DNA from: Maniola hyperantus
Lineage: Eukaryota; Arthropoda; Insecta; Lepidoptera; Nymphalidae
Assembly (NCBI RefSeq): GCF_902806685.2
Contig: NC_048555.1
Span: 7,812,001-7,876,000, forward strand
Direction of reading: 5' to 3'
Length of the DNA: 64,000 bases
Part shown: piece after piece, positions 1 through 10,984 of the stretch
Layout: the number at the start of each line of letters is the position of its first letter
Position numbering within the stretch: position 1 is the stretch's first letter
Translations under genes and position numbers: made by a program
Notes under the pieces: model-generated
Databases searched by the model: none
What the model was told of the DNA's origin: nothing
What the model saw: only the letters and a program-made list of their open reading frames with translations

Positions 1-152
1 TTTTATTAATCTCTTAATTACTTATTTTATTATAATTACTATTAACCGCACTATTCACAATTTGTGCTGTACTCAGCATCTCTCTAGAGAATGATCTCTC
101 CAAACTCCCCAAACCTCTGGCTAAGTTTCGAACCCTCAAGGTAGGGGAAACC

Positions 153-442
153 CAATCTGATTGGTCACCACTCCGCGCCAACTGGCGTTACCCAATCAAC
201 GAGTGACAACAGATAGTGTATTTGAAAATTAAGTTGGACAACGTGACAATAACAATCCGATTGGTCCCCACCGTTTTGCGCCAACTAGCGTCAACCAGTC
301 ACAGAATGCTGACATTTAAAAACAGAGTTGCCAACGTGACAGTCAACAATCTGGCCGGTTCCCGCCATTTTACAACAACCAGCGTCAATAAACACAGAAT
401 GATAACTGATAATCTATTTAAAAGTAAAGTTGCCATGGTGAA
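153..442. repeat. Minisatellite, about 96-bp unit, three copies
   Basis: Three imperfect head-to-tail units begin at about 153, 253 and 347, each opening with caatc(t/c)g followed by a ttggt/ccggt motif, a gcgccaact-like block and ending near agttgccaacgtgac. Unit lengths are about 100, 94 and 96 bases. The third is the most diverged. No coding potential is supported; a short open frame across it simply follows the repeat. Confidence 0.7.
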
Positions 443-1200
443 AAATAAAATATAATAAAATTTTGAAGCTATTTTACTTAAGATCCTAACACTATATATA
501 TGTATTTTAATGTTTAAGACCCGTATTATTACTATAGCACTATATATTCAGAATAACATCATGTTTCTGTTTTGTTTTTTCAGTGCTATAGTAGTATGAT
601 TTTATTGTAAAGAACAGAATGGCATCGGTATTCAATAATATTCTATCCATATATCACTCAACTACTACTATTCATGATAGGTACTTAACGGAGCAATGAA
701 TCAACGTGATTTTTTGCATGAATTTAGTTAAGGATCTAGAGAGTAATATTGACATATAGCATATATTTTATCCCGGAAAATTCAAGAAATTCCATTGGCT
801 CGCGGACATCATCTAGTAAAATCACAGAGAATTCAAAAATGTACGTAATTGACTGACTCTCGTAAAAAAAACGATTGGACTTGATGTGACTAAAATCGCG
901 TCTGAGTATACCTACCTAAGTATATTGGTAGGTATAGTGTTTTAACAATATGCTTCCTTGTTAATCAATAAACATATGATAAACATGATGTTTTGTACAC
1001 AATTCTACCTATTAAGAACGCAGTTTATACTCTCCCTTCTCGCACCATACCGTCGAAAGAGCATTGTTTGTCTGGGATTATTTATGCGGTATTGTACTGC
1101 GAGCTATTATATCGCTAATGAGCGATACGAGTGCGCGTAATATTTAGCCTGAAAAAGTATTACTAGCTTACTTCAGAACTAACCTTGATTCTTACCCTCA
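443..1200. other. Unassigned AT-rich DNA
   Basis: No exon, RNA gene or clear mobile element is seen. The part from about 1020 to 1140 is related to 2190-2310 (shared cattgtttgtctg and gcggtattgtactgcg-like words), so it is probably an old dispersed repeat. Confidence 0.4.
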
Positions 1201-1497
1201 GAGTCGATACTGGTGAGCTGATCATCATCATTAATCCATCGCCGGCTCACTGTTTGGTCACATTTCTACCAAACGCGGATTGGCAGACTTCACACACCTT
1301 TGATGAGATTATGGAGAACTTTCAGGCAAACAGGCTTCCTTACAATGTTTTCCTTCACCCTTAAAGCTAACGATTTTTTACCTTCTTAAAACACACATAT
1401 GTCGGAAAATGTAGAGGTGTATGTGCATGGAATCGAACCCCGACTGCCCGAATAGGAGGCCGACTTCTTAACCACTACACTATAACCGCTCTGCCAT
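1201..1497 (-). mobile_element. tRNA-derived SINE (family 1)
   Basis: On the - strand the head, near 1497, has a tRNA-like A box within agtgtagtggttaagaag and a B box reading ggttcgattcc; the body runs left to an atcatcatcat-rich end. Related copies, several sharing the words cggattggcagacttcacac and gttttccttcacc, lie at 3748-3960, 52389-52575, 57358-57645, 58672-58830 and 60081-60342, and in + orientation at 35365-35625. RNA polymerase III transcription is inferred from the boxes, not shown. Confidence 0.75.
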
Positions 1498-1540
1498 GTT
1501 CTGTAACGTGGGTTTAGGTTTTCTAAAACTCGCCTAGAAA

Positions 1541-2045
1541 CTCTTTGATTTTCCAGGACAAAAGTAGCCGATGTACGTCTCTGGAATGCAAGCTATCCCA
1601 AGCCGTGAAATTGCAGTTAGACAGGCAGACACACTTTCGCATTTATAATATCCATACAAATATTATAAATGCGAAAGTTTGTCTGCCTGTCTGTCTGCTA
1701 GCTTTTCACGGCTCAACCATTTAACCGATTTTGATGAAATTTGGTACAGAGATAGCTTGCATCCCGGGGAAGAACATAGGCCACTTTTTATCCCGGAAAA
1801 TAAGAGCCTCAATAGCTCAACCGGTATAGGAGTGGACTGAAAACCGAATGGTTGACGGTTCAAATCCCGCCCGTTGCACTTTTGTCGTACCTACTCCTAG
1901 CACAAGCCTGACGCTTAATTGGAGAGGAAAGGGGAATATTAGTCATTTAATATGACTAATATAAAATAAAAAAAAATTAAAGCGTTCCCACAGGATTTTT
2001 AAAAACCTAAATCCACGCGGACGAAGTCGCGGGCTTCATCTAGTT
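1541..2045. repeat. Inverted pair of LINE-tail repeats (family A), split by a SINE
   Basis: A + strand copy (1541-1655) ends in cgcatttataatatccat and meets at once a - strand copy beginning with the complementary words (from about 1656). The - copy runs to about 1800, is interrupted by the SINE at 1803-1960, and resumes at about 1968-2045 with the words ttcccacaggatttttaa and cgcggacgaagtcgcgggc. The family recurs through the window and resembles the 3' end of a non-LTR element; the identity of the parent is inferred. Confidence 0.65.
1803..1950 (+). mobile_element. tRNA-derived SINE (family 2, tRNA-Phe-like head)
   Basis: The head reads like a tRNA: a D-arm like atagctcaaccgg, an anticodon-stem region with gactgaaaacc (GAA-like loop) and a B box ggttcaaatcc. 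The body ends with ttaattggagaggaaagg and an A-rich tail at 1965-1980. A second copy in reverse orientation is at 8887-9030. It is inserted into a family A repeat. It is not called a functional tRNA because the acceptor stem does not pair well and a SINE body follows. Confidence 0.7.
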
Positions 2046-2415
2046 AGTAATATTAGTAGGTACAGCTGTATAGCCAGTTCGTTCACGGCTAAGGCTAGGC
2101 TTTACAAAATAACTTTAATAACATAATAGCTTTATAATTAAAAAAGTTAAAAATTAATAGCACAGAATATAGGTAGCCCCCCTTGGTAGATAGGACCAAC
2201 TATAGAGTGAGTAGTGGGAGGGTAGTGGTTATTGTTTGTCTGCGATTATTAATGTGGTATTGTATTGCGGCTTATTGTGCTGCTAACGAGCTATTCGAAA
2301 GCACGTCTCGTAGTTAGTGCGGTCCTGTCTAGTTTGTACTAGAGATAGCCATTATTGCTAGTTTTAAATCATTTTCATTTGGTGAAATTATTTTTTCCTA
2401 CACAGTGATTTCACA

Positions 2416-2615
2416 GGCGTAGAGCCAAAACGGCTGCAAATATAAAGATCATTTGTAACACTCGTAGAAGTCGTAGATCCTCGTAACCGTAGACTGCTAC
2501 GATTGTGTTTTATAGGACTAAAGACGCATTACGCACAGTCGACTAGGCCGATTGGAAAGGATTTCAGGAAATCTTGAAAGTAATCAAAGTAACAGATAAC
2601 AGAACAGAAGAATGA
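2416..2615. repeat. Dispersed repeat, copy 1 of a local pair
   Basis: This stretch shares gagccaaaacggctgcaa, ctacgattgtgttttatag and ggaaaggatttcag with 3430-3640, in the same order and orientation. The pair is about 1 kb apart. No coding capacity is evident and the element class is unknown. Confidence 0.55.
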
Positions 2616-3195
2616 AATTCGGTATTTCAGTCCTAAAGAATATTTATTGTACCTACTTAATGAAATATTCGACACAATATTATTATTAAATGAATAAAAG
2701 CCTACTTGTTGAGAACTTAATGTCAATATTATTCATGTAAATATCGTAAATGCTTATGAAATTCTCTTTAGACAAAATAAACAGGCAAATAGCGAGGTAT
2801 CTTGGTTATAACGATGATTTACTGTAATAGCTGTGGAGTCTTGTGGTTGGAACTTCTGTTTATTATACGCTCTGTGGCATCTAATATTACTTGATTAATT
2901 CTCTAATATATTTAGGTATTTATTAAGTTCCATAATATATTTAGGTCTTTGTGTATTTATCTATATACTATATCATTCCACTGCCTGATATATTTATAAT
3001 CCCACTGCGGGGAAATATCCTTTTCAACATGATCAGACAGAATTTCATGCAGATGAAGTCCTAAAAATAGTACCAGCTATCCATATTTATACTACATAAT
3101 ATTATACACACTATATTATTGGTTCAATATGTTACAACAAAATAGATTTAAGAACGAATTGTACCACATTCTAGCATACAAATAAATTTCTATTT

Positions 3196-3400
3196 CTATA
3201 AATGTGTCTCTGGCTGTGTGTGGTCTGCTATCTTCCATGGACCATCCGCTTAACCGATTTTGACAATATTTGGTACAGAATGTTCCAGTTGTATCCCGGG
3301 AACGGACATAGAGTACTTTTTGTCCTGGAAAATCAAAGAGTCACACAGGATTTTTAAAAAACCTTTATCCACGTGTACGAACTCCCGGGCATCATCAAGT
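3196..3400 (-). repeat. Family A LINE-tail repeat
   Basis: A reverse-orientation copy with the words aaccgattttgacaatatttggt, tcccgggaacggacata and tttaaaaaacctttatccacg. It lacks the terminal tetranucleotide run. Directly to the right, 3430-3640 is the second copy of the repeat at 2416-2615. Confidence 0.55.
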
Positions 3401-3429
3401 CTAGCAATATATAAAAAACCGTGATAGAA

Positions 3430-3640
3430 AAATGAGAGCCAAAACGGCTGCAATAATGTAAAGATCATAACTAATACGCGTAGAAATCGTAGACACACGT
3501 AGCCGTAGACCGCTACGATTGTGTTTTATAGAACTAAGCTGTGTTGGCAACCGACCGGAAAGGATTTCAGAAAACCCTCTGGAATCGGAAAACATGTCAA
3601 AAATCGCGGCGTAACGAAAGTTGCAAGTAGCAGATATACG
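3430..3640. repeat. Dispersed repeat, copy 2 of a local pair
   Basis: Matches 2416-2615 over several blocks including ctacgattgtgttttatag. The two short reverse-strand open frames that cross it have no recognisable domain and are treated as chance. Confidence 0.55.
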
Positions 3641-3747
3641 AGTATATTTAAATTTTATAGTTTCCGTGTGAAGTTCTAAGATAGAAAAGCAGAATAGAGA
3701 ATGCAACGCACATATGCGATTTTTGTCGTAGGTACTGAGTTAAATTC

Positions 3748-3960
3748 GTCATCATCATCATCAAACCATCACCAGCCCACTACCGAGCACGGATTCCTCC
3801 TCAGAATATATGCCATAATATGCTTATGCCATAGTCTACCACGATGACCAAGTGCGGATTTAGACTGGCAGACTTTTTTGCGCACATTATGAAGAAACTC
3901 TCAGGTATATGCAAGTTTGCTCACGATGTTTTCCTTCACCGATAATCTAGTGATATTTTA
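3748..3960 (-). mobile_element. SINE family 1, head missing
   Basis: Shows the family body (cggatttagactggcagac, gttttccttcacc) and an atcatcatcatcat run at its left end, but no tRNA-like head, so it is truncated on the right. Confidence 0.6.
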
Positions 3961-5135
3961 TCTCTGCTCACCTAGTTACTCGTAAGTACAAGTTGGATAT
4001 TTGATCATTTCAAAAGAAATTGGATAATTATAGTATTCGTGTGCTGTTCTTAAGTACAATTTTGGTACTACGGAACACTAAAAACCTTAATTTATGGTGC
4101 CTAATGTTGCAACAATCCTGAATGGAGGCCATCAGTGTTCCGAAAGATTGAATCCTTTAGTTACAAGAGCTTTATCTTACAAATTTAGTTCTTATTGCTT
4201 TAAAAATAAGGTCTAAGGTCTAAAAGTAAAGCTATTGTTCTGGCGTTTAAAATACAAAGCTATAGAATATATTCTTCAGAGCAAAGTTTGAAATAAGTAC
4301 TTACTTATTATTTTAAGTAGGCACGGACTTACTTAGTCAAGATTTACCTAAATCTAAATTGTAAGTAGTGCCCGTAATATTATGCGAAGCGTTTAGAATT
4401 GTTGTATAAAACTGAATTAAGTAGAGGATTCTACTTAGATTATTACCATTATTATTGGCACTACCATAAGATTTCACCATCGATCTCTATCATTTACGCT
4501 CGGTTCCCAATACGTTACGCAATACATTTGAGCCTTTGTTAATGCCAGTGAAATTAGATACAGAAAAAACAACATTAAAACTACCTAAACTTCTCAAAAC
4601 TTTCAAGATTTCTCGAATATTTCAAAACTACCAAATTTTACCAAAATTTCCCCACACTAAACATAATTTGAGTTTATACATTAAAGTCCCTAAGTGGCGA
4701 CAGGACTCAAGCGTATTGTAGTTGTAAAAGATAGCTACCCTATATCCCACTATAGATTTAAATAAATTAGATCTTTAGCTTACAATTTATAGCTTCTCTA
4801 CTGCACTACATTATCAAAAAATGTACGCCAGGACCTTTTTATAGCAACTAGCTGAAAATTTTAGAAGTTTTTTCTAAAGCCGAAAACTGTTCCTGGCATA
4901 TTGACACAGACGTAGCGTTTCGGCGAAAAGGACTACGTTACTCGACCAAACAACAGAGGATGCTAGACTGGAGATTTTTTCTACTTTTTCTCGTCTAATT
5001 TAAACTGACAGCTCTGTCTGCGCAGTTTCCGTACTTTGTTGATTTAGTTGGCCTCGTATTCATATGCCCTTTATTTAATTGTTTTCGTAGAGTTCTAAAA
5101 TAACAAAAGCACACGTTTCACACTAGGCCGCAGAT
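3961..5135. other. Unassigned AT-rich DNA
   Basis: Nothing recognisable: no splice-bounded exon, no tRNA-like fold, no repeat with a clear boundary. A 61-codon open frame at 4536-4721 is Lys/Pro-rich low-complexity sequence with no domain. Confidence 0.4.
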
Positions 5136-5293
5136 ACACCTGTAAGTTTTACTCGTAAGTAGCTTACATAATTAACTTACGACTAATTTACTAAAGTAAA
5201 CACTCTTATAAGTACATTGACCTTAATAAATTTGCTGACAACAGTTGTCAATTAATTATGTAAGCTACTTACGTGAGTAATACTTACAGGTGT
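5136..5293. mobile_element. Palindromic MITE-like inverted repeat
   Basis: The arms acacctgtaag...tagcttacataatta (from 5136) and taattatgtaagcta...cttacaggtgt (to 5293) are complementary over about 40 bases with a few mismatches, around a central spacer of about 75 bases. No transposase is present. Class is unknown; the length and structure fit a non-autonomous DNA transposon. Confidence 0.65.
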
Positions 5294-5724
5294 AACAATT
5301 AAGAAAATCACATTACAATGTGGGTTTTTTTACAAAACGACAAGTTTTGAGTAATCGTGTCTGGAATTAAGTACTTTAAGATAATTCCCTGGCACCAGGG
5401 TGAACTGTGCCGGCACTGTTAGAAAGTTTACACCTATAAAAGATAATATACCTACTTATCTCATCTACTACTTATCTAATTTAATAAATATTGAGTTTAA
5501 TCTCCTATTTAACTTTTTGACGAAATTCACTCTTATACGTTATTCACACTAAGAAAAGAACCTCAGAACCTTCTTTAGATTTAAGGCTACTTAAACTAAA
5601 ACTCAATCTCACCTAATTAATACAAAGTACTTACGAGGTAGCTAAGTAAGATATTTACTTAATTAAGTCGTTAGTCCGAAACGACGTTGGTATTTCGCTA
5701 AAGAACTAAAGTGGTTAAGTTCTC

Positions 5725-5870
5725 TAGGTTGTATGTTGAAGTGGCAATGGGCTGGTTCCGTTTGTTTGAGGACCGGTGAACGTTGGAGTCAGGTACTCAA
5801 ATTCCGTCAAAGGCATTCCGAACCAGTGGTAGATGCATCCGACGATTCGAAAGCACTTGTGAAAGTTTAC
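5725..5870 (+). pseudogene. Fragment of LINE reverse-transcriptase C-terminus
   Basis: An open frame reads KWQWAGSVCLRTGERWSQVL, which resembles the KWxWAGH...RxDGRW motif found near the end of ORF2 proteins of lepidopteran non-LTR elements. The expected downstream conserved block is replaced by a LINE-tail-like stretch (cgattcgaaagcacttgtg, ttgaataaaaa). It is a short remnant. Assignment rests on motif memory only. Confidence 0.4.
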
Positions 5871-5888
5871 TTGAATAAAAAATATTTA

Positions 5889-6112
5889 TTACTAGCTGAT
5901 GCCCGCGACTTCGTACGCGTGGAATTAGGTTTTTAAAAATCCCGTGGGAACTCTTTGATTTTCCCGGATAAAAAGTAGCCTATGTCCTTCCCCGGGATGT
6001 AAGCTATCTTTGTACCAAATTTCGTCAAATCGGTTGAAACGGTTGAGCCGTGAAAAGCTAGCAGACAGACAGACAGACACACTTTCGCATTTATAATATT
6101 AAGTATGGATTA
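5889..6112 (+). repeat. Family A LINE-tail repeat, best-preserved copy
   Basis: Order of blocks: actagctgatgcccgcgac, tttttaaaaatcccgtgggaa, cccggataaaaagtagccta, ccgggatgtaagctatct, agccgtgaaaagctagcaga, a cagacagacagacag run and cgcatttataatattaagta. This serves as the reference for the other copies. It may be the 3' untranslated tail of a non-LTR retrotransposon; no coding sequence is attached. Confidence 0.65.
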
Positions 6113-6579
6113 TTATTATTAAAATGAAGACCACGAGCATTGGCGAGCGGAGTCTCTTGGCCAGCAAAAATCCAAGGTGAACGTTGGTGCTACTTAAAAG
6201 AGGTCAACATCTAGGTGGTGAATAACATGGCTGATGATGATTATAATTAATGTGATCATGATTGTGGTCTTTAGGGTTCCGACCCGACGGATGCCAATTG
6301 AATCCTATTACTATAAGCCTTCGTTGTCCATCCGTCTGTCCATCTATCTGTCTGTCAGCGGGCTGTATCTCATGAATAATACGTAACGTACGTAATAGGT
6401 AGAGAGTTGAAATTTTCAAGGTAGAGAGTTGAAATTTTCACGCAGTGCGTATTTCTGTTGCTGCTATAACAACAAATAATAAAAATTCAAAATCACTGTC
6501 ATGCAAATTTAAAAAAAATGAAAAAGTTTTGCACGATGGTATGGAGCCCTTCGTGTGCGAGTTCGACTCGCACTTGAGA

Positions 6580-7003
6580 GTTTTTTAGGGTTCCGTACCT
6601 CAAAAGGAAAAACGGAACCCTTATAGGATTACTTTGTTGTCTGTCTGTCTGTCTGTCAAGAAACCTACAGGGTACTTCCCGTTGACCTAAAATCATGAAA
6701 TTTGGCAGGTAGGTGGGTCTTATAGCTGGCATTAGGGGAAAAATCTGAAAACCGTGAATTTGTGGTAACATCACACAAAAAATATTAAATTGTAGTCATG
6801 TACTAAAAATTAGTATTTTCAATTTTCCAAGTAGGATAACTATATCAAGTGGGGTATCATATAAAAGGGTTTCATCTGTGGATTCTAAAACAGATTTTTA
6901 TTTATTTTTATGAATCATAGTTTTTGATTTATCGTGCACAATGTTGAAAAAATACAACTGTACTACGGAACCCTCGGTGCGCGAGCCTGACTCGCACTTG
7001 GCC
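6580..7003 (+). repeat. Family B 430-bp dispersed repeat
   Basis: Begins agggttccgtacctcaaaag, continues with a tgtctgtctgtctgtc run, gggtacttcccgttgacct, aagtggggtatcatat and gatttatcgtgca, and ends ctcgcacttggccggttttc. Other copies: 42562-42963 (+), 50540-50968 (-), 55091-55425 (+, rearranged) and 55966-56410 (+). The tail of a further copy is visible just upstream, at about 6530-6580. The start forms a small hairpin (gggttccgt with acggaaccc). No open frame is conserved; the class is not known to me. Confidence 0.7.
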
Positions 7004-7439
7004 GGTTTTCTTAAGTATGAAACCAAACACAAATACCGTCTACTAAATTAATATACTACTATGTAGTGTGTATTTGCAGACCTACTATAGTTATTGTATT
7101 TCCTCTCATCTTTATTAATGTACTCTTTGCTAAGAAAATAGCTAACACTCTCAATGTAATTACGCCTAAAAGCTTTACTTAATAACAATAATTGTCAAAT
7201 CCATCCATGTACCTACCTACATACTACGTAATAACATTCGCTTTGTCATTAGTTTACATCCACAACAGACAGTAACTCGACAAAACAAATCAGAGATAAT
7301 GAAGCTGTATTTCCACCGTAGTTGTGTGAGATGACGAATAATGTGTATCACTCACTTATACGCATACCACTCACTCACTCACTTATACATTTACCATTGC
7401 GATCACTATAGCATGCCCTATAGATTTTATAGCTTACCA

Positions 7440-7960
7440 TGGCACCAGCTGATACCCGCGTCTTCATCCGCGTGGATTTAAATTTTTGATGACTTATTGA
7501 ATTTTCAGAATTAAAAGCACTGTATGTCATTCTCCAGGTCCTTAACTATAACCATGCAAAAAATCACGTCGATCTTTTGCTTCGTTGCGACGTGATTTAA
7601 GAACAAACCAATAAACAAACATACAACTATTTATAATATGGGTAGCGACTAGATGCCCTCGATTTAGTTTTTTTTTAATCCCCTGATAACTCTTTGATTT
7701 ACCAGGATAAAAAGTAGCCTATGCCCGTCTCCTGATGTAAGCTATCTCCGTACCAAATAAATAAAGCTCGCAACGTCATCCACTTAGAGTTAGATTATTA
7801 AGAATCCCGCGGGAACTCTTTGATTCCCTGGGACAAAAAGTAGCCTATGTCCGTCTCCGGGATGCAAGTAATCTCTGTACCAAAGTCATTAAAAAAGATG
7901 GGCCGTGAAAACCTAGCAGGCAGAAAGATAGATACTTTCGCATTTGTGATATTATTATTA
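7440..7960 (+). repeat. Clustered family A fragments
   Basis: At least three partial copies: 7445-7640 (with aatcacgtcgatctt and ttgcgacgtgattt, ending aatatgggtagcgac), 7678-7760 and 7800-7965. Each has the aactctttgatt and aaaaagtagcctatg words. They are truncated and abut one another. Confidence 0.5.
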
Positions 7961-8089
7961 GTATGGATACAGATTTAGTTAAACTAAATTTACCAAGATA
8001 ATATTTTAAGCTATGCAAACGAATCAATCTTATTAATATCAGTAAATACACAAATACGATTTATCGCACATTTCTGGTGGAAACACAGC

Positions 8090-8200
8090 CTTATATCTTT
8101 CAACATGTCAGAACTTAGATTTGCCAAGAGCGTTCCCTTTATCTTCAACGGTTGTAATCCGAGAGATAGTCACAATCTCTGTTATGGTTTCATAACATTT
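8090..8200. repeat. Diverged local repeat, copy 1 of three
   Basis: Contains tgtcagaact, gttccctttatcttc and gagatagtcacaatctctgt. Related stretches with the same order occur at 9330-9445 and 10185-10300. They look like products of old local duplication or one repeat family; no protein is encoded. Confidence 0.4.
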
Positions 8201-8497
8201 TCATAACATTGATATAGGATAGTAGGGGACGATTTTTAATTGGCAAATAGGTAATTTCAGAGTGAACTAGAGTGAGGGAACTTTCGGTTTCATCCTGAAT
8301 CGACGATATGTCAAAAATTAGGCTATGGTGACGTGAAATTAAAGGAAGACCTTAGGGCTTCCTAGCGTCAAATGTACTAACATTTGACGCCTACCAGTGA
8401 CGTCGAAGCCTCGCTGTTTGGTTTTTTCAAAAAAATGTTAAAATCATTCGTCACAGTCAGTTCTTAAAGGCTTATTGTAATAAATTTATAAATTAAC

Positions 8498-8870
8498 TAG
8501 CTTATGCTCGCGACTTTATCCTTGTGGACTACACTAAACCCTTATTTTACCCCCTTAGGGGTTGAATTTTTTAAAAAAGTCCTTTCTTTGCTGATGTCTA
8601 CGTCATAATAGCTCTGCACCTAAATAATATCTGTCCCGGCTGTACTCACGTGTGTAGTCGACGTTAGCCCGACTAGTTTCGAACCCATACGGGGTCCTTT
8701 TTCAAGGGAGGAAACTAGTCGGGCTAACGTCGACTACACATGTGAGTACAGCCGGGACAGATATTATTTAGAATGGAAATCACTCACGGTAGTTTAAATG
8801 CTAAAATAGCTCTGCATCTCATGCCAAATTTCAGCCTGATCCGATCAGTAGTTTTTTTTTAAAGAATCTT
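8498..8870 (+). repeat. Family C LINE-tail repeat interrupted by a MITE
   Basis: Opens ctagcttatgctcgcgact and has cccccttaggggttgaatttt, then is split at 8621-8770 by the palindromic element, and resumes with aatagctctgcatctcatgc and atttcagcctgatccgatc. Other copies are at 9618-9830 (-), 58840-59047 (+), 59375-59580 (+) and a fragment at 62210-62330 (-), several ending in a cagtcagtcagt run. Confidence 0.6.
8621..8770. mobile_element. MITE with 60-bp near-perfect terminal inverted repeats
   Basis: Arms 8621-8680 and 8711-8770 are complementary at 59 of 60 positions by eye, with a 30-base loop. The outermost bases are taaataatatctgtcccggc. It carries no open frame and interrupts a family C repeat. 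The near-perfect arms imply recent insertion or pairing-dependent conservation. Superfamily is unassigned. Confidence 0.8.
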
Positions 8871-8886
8871 AGCCAAGATAATTGCT

Positions 8887-9030
8887 AACTAATATTCCAC
8901 TTTCCCCTCCAATTAAGCGTAAAGCTTGTGCTAGGAGAAGGTACGACAATAGTGCAACGGGTGGGATTTGAACCGGCGACCCTTCGGTTTTCAGTCCGTT
9001 CCTTTAACCGTTGAGCTATCGAGGCTCTAA
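8887..9030 (-). mobile_element. SINE family 2, reverse copy
   Basis: Reverse complement of the element at 1803: tRNA-like head at 8960-9030 (tagctcaacggttaaagg, B box ggttcaaatcc) and a body ending at the attaagcgt...ctccaatt words near 8905. The open frame across it is incidental. Confidence 0.7.
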
Positions 9031-9329
9031 GCTGAGTTTGAGCTGTGCGTTGATAGATTGACTGATCTATCAACACACGTCAGTGATTCAGTCGGTCAAT
9101 CAGTTTGCTTTTTCTTTCAATATCTAGTTGTTGTTAGTATGCTCGTTAGATTGTCTAATCTACGAGCATAATGTTATTTTGTCGTCGTAGCAAAGAGACA
9201 GTAATTGCAATATCTTCTACGGTAATGGAACAAATAGTAAAACGTTTGTCTTTACTTTAGATGCACAAAAGACAAAAGACATCAACCCAACTCACAAACA
9301 AATTAGAGATAATAACGTTTTGGAACGTC

Positions 9330-9445
9330 ATGTCAGAACTCAAATCCGGCACGAGTATTCCCTTTATCTTCTCCATTAATTATAGTCAAAGAGACAGCCA
9401 CAATTTCTTTTATGAGCTTAGAACAAAATCTTTGTCTTCGTAAAG
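9330..9445. repeat. Diverged local repeat, copy 2
   Basis: Matches 8090-8200 through tgtcagaact, ttccctttatcttc and gagacagccacaatttctttt. See also 10185-10300 (gtcaaagagacagctgcaag). Confidence 0.4.
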
Positions 9446-9617
9446 GAATTGTCAACTTTGCTCAAACATATTTTTTAATATGGCGCTCGTTACATGTACC
9501 TACGTATATATATTATTTGTTTAATACAGAATTAATACGTCAGATCTTCTAAATGTAAATCTTACCTCATTGTAATTGATAGTACTCAATATCTATATCT
9601 ATATCTATATATTATAT

Positions 9618-9830
9618 AAAACGAAAAGCTGACTGACTGACTGATTGATTGACTGACTGATCCATCAACGCACAGCTCAAACTACTGGATGAATCGAGCT
9701 GAAATTTCGCAATAGCTATTTGATTAAATCCGCTATAGAAGGATTTTTGAAAATTTAACCCCTAACGGAGTAAAATAGGGGTTTCAAATTTGTGTAGTCC
9801 ACGCGCACAAACTCGCAGGAATAAGCTAGT
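9618..9830 (-). repeat. Family C LINE-tail repeat, reverse copy
   Basis: Reverse orientation: a gactgactgactgattgatt run at the left, then ccatcaacgcacagctcaaa, acccctaacggagtaaaata and a right end with tagtccacgcgcacaaactcg. Preceded by a short tatatctatatc microsatellite at 9590-9615. Confidence 0.55.
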
Positions 9831-10488
9831 TTTTAATAATAATCAATCTGCAAGTTTATCGCTGTAGAGATGGCTTCATTAAAAGCATCAGTGCTCGTTA
9901 TTGTGAAAACAGAAACATTTCCATTGCGCTATCTACCTATCAGCATCAGCATCAACATACTGTATCTACCTAAACAGTTTATTAATAATTATTATGTTCA
10001 TTTGGATAAACGTCCCGATTTTAAGGAACTTCAAATACTATTTCTACTAGGTACCTTAATTAAACTGTAATAATGAAATAGTTATGTTTGTTCACATAGT
10101 AACTTGCTTGTTTATTGTTAGTTTACATCAGTTTCAAGCATCTCAACGTTAACTCGAATCAGAAATAGAGTAACCTCTTGAAGCATGTCAGCTCAGCCGT
10201 GAACGCTCGCTCTGTCGCAATTCATTATAACACAATTACTCGAAGTCAAAGAGACAGCTGCAAGATTTCCTGTGGTATGAATGCATGTTGCAACTAACTA
10301 CGACTAAATCGATAAAGGAATGTATTGGCCTGGGGCCATATCTTGAACAGTATGCTGAAAAACAGGTACGATACCTTAATATAGCGTTTCTTCACACAAC
10401 TTTGCATGAATTTCGATTTTTGAAGATACCGTTAATTTCTTAAAATCCTTTCTCAGATATTCATTTTATAGACACTCTAAGGTTGCTA

Positions 10489-10613
10489 AAAGCGCACTTT
10501 GACTTTGCTCAGACTTAAGTTAGAGTTAAAACGAGACAGATTTATGTGAGAGATATAGCTCTGTCTCATTTTAACTCTGTATTAAGTCTAAGCTAAGTCA
10601 GAGTGCGCTCTAT
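10489..10613. mobile_element. MITE-like inverted repeat
   Basis: The left arm (agcgcactttgactttgc..., then agttaaaacgagacaga) pairs with the right arm (tctgtctcattttaact..., then agctaagtcagagtgcgct) with several mismatches around a short loop at about 10546-10557. Non-coding. Confidence 0.55.
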
Positions 10614-10683
10614 AGATCTCAGCATAAGTACGCTATAGAAAGAACCTGCATGTAACGACATTTTTCTCAAGTTTCTAGACCCA

Positions 10684-10832
10684 GCGGTTTGAGATGACAA
10701 TCGGGGTGGGGACACCCCGCACACCCACACAACCCCCGCTAACCCGGTGCGGGATACCACAGGTGACGTGCGGGTGTGCAGGGCATCCCTCCGCCTCATA
10801 CCCCGTTCGCCATCTCGACCTGTCGCGTACTA
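10684..10832. mobile_element. GC-rich MITE (family D), diverged copy
   Basis: Ends gagatgacaatcggggtg and ccccgttcgccatctcgacc pair imperfectly around a GC-rich core with gacgtgcgggtgtgcaggg. Sister copies are at 44347-44467 and 52095-52233, and a half copy at 35192-35275. The open frames on both strands follow from the GC-rich composition and are not genes. Confidence 0.6.
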
Positions 10833-10984
10833 TAACATTGATGTGTCAGTCAGTGAGTTTCTTTTTGTATAATACATATATTGAAATAAGCGTTGTCTGT
10901 ATCTGTGGGGATTTTCGGGGCTTTTGCGAGTCTTGCAGGTCGTCTCTTGGTATGAGATCACCTTAAAATACCATTTATAGTGGG

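Noticed and set aside
8940..9030. tRNA-Phe gene
   Set aside because: Box A and B are present, but acceptor stem is poor and a SINE body follows; the same structure recurs at 1803.
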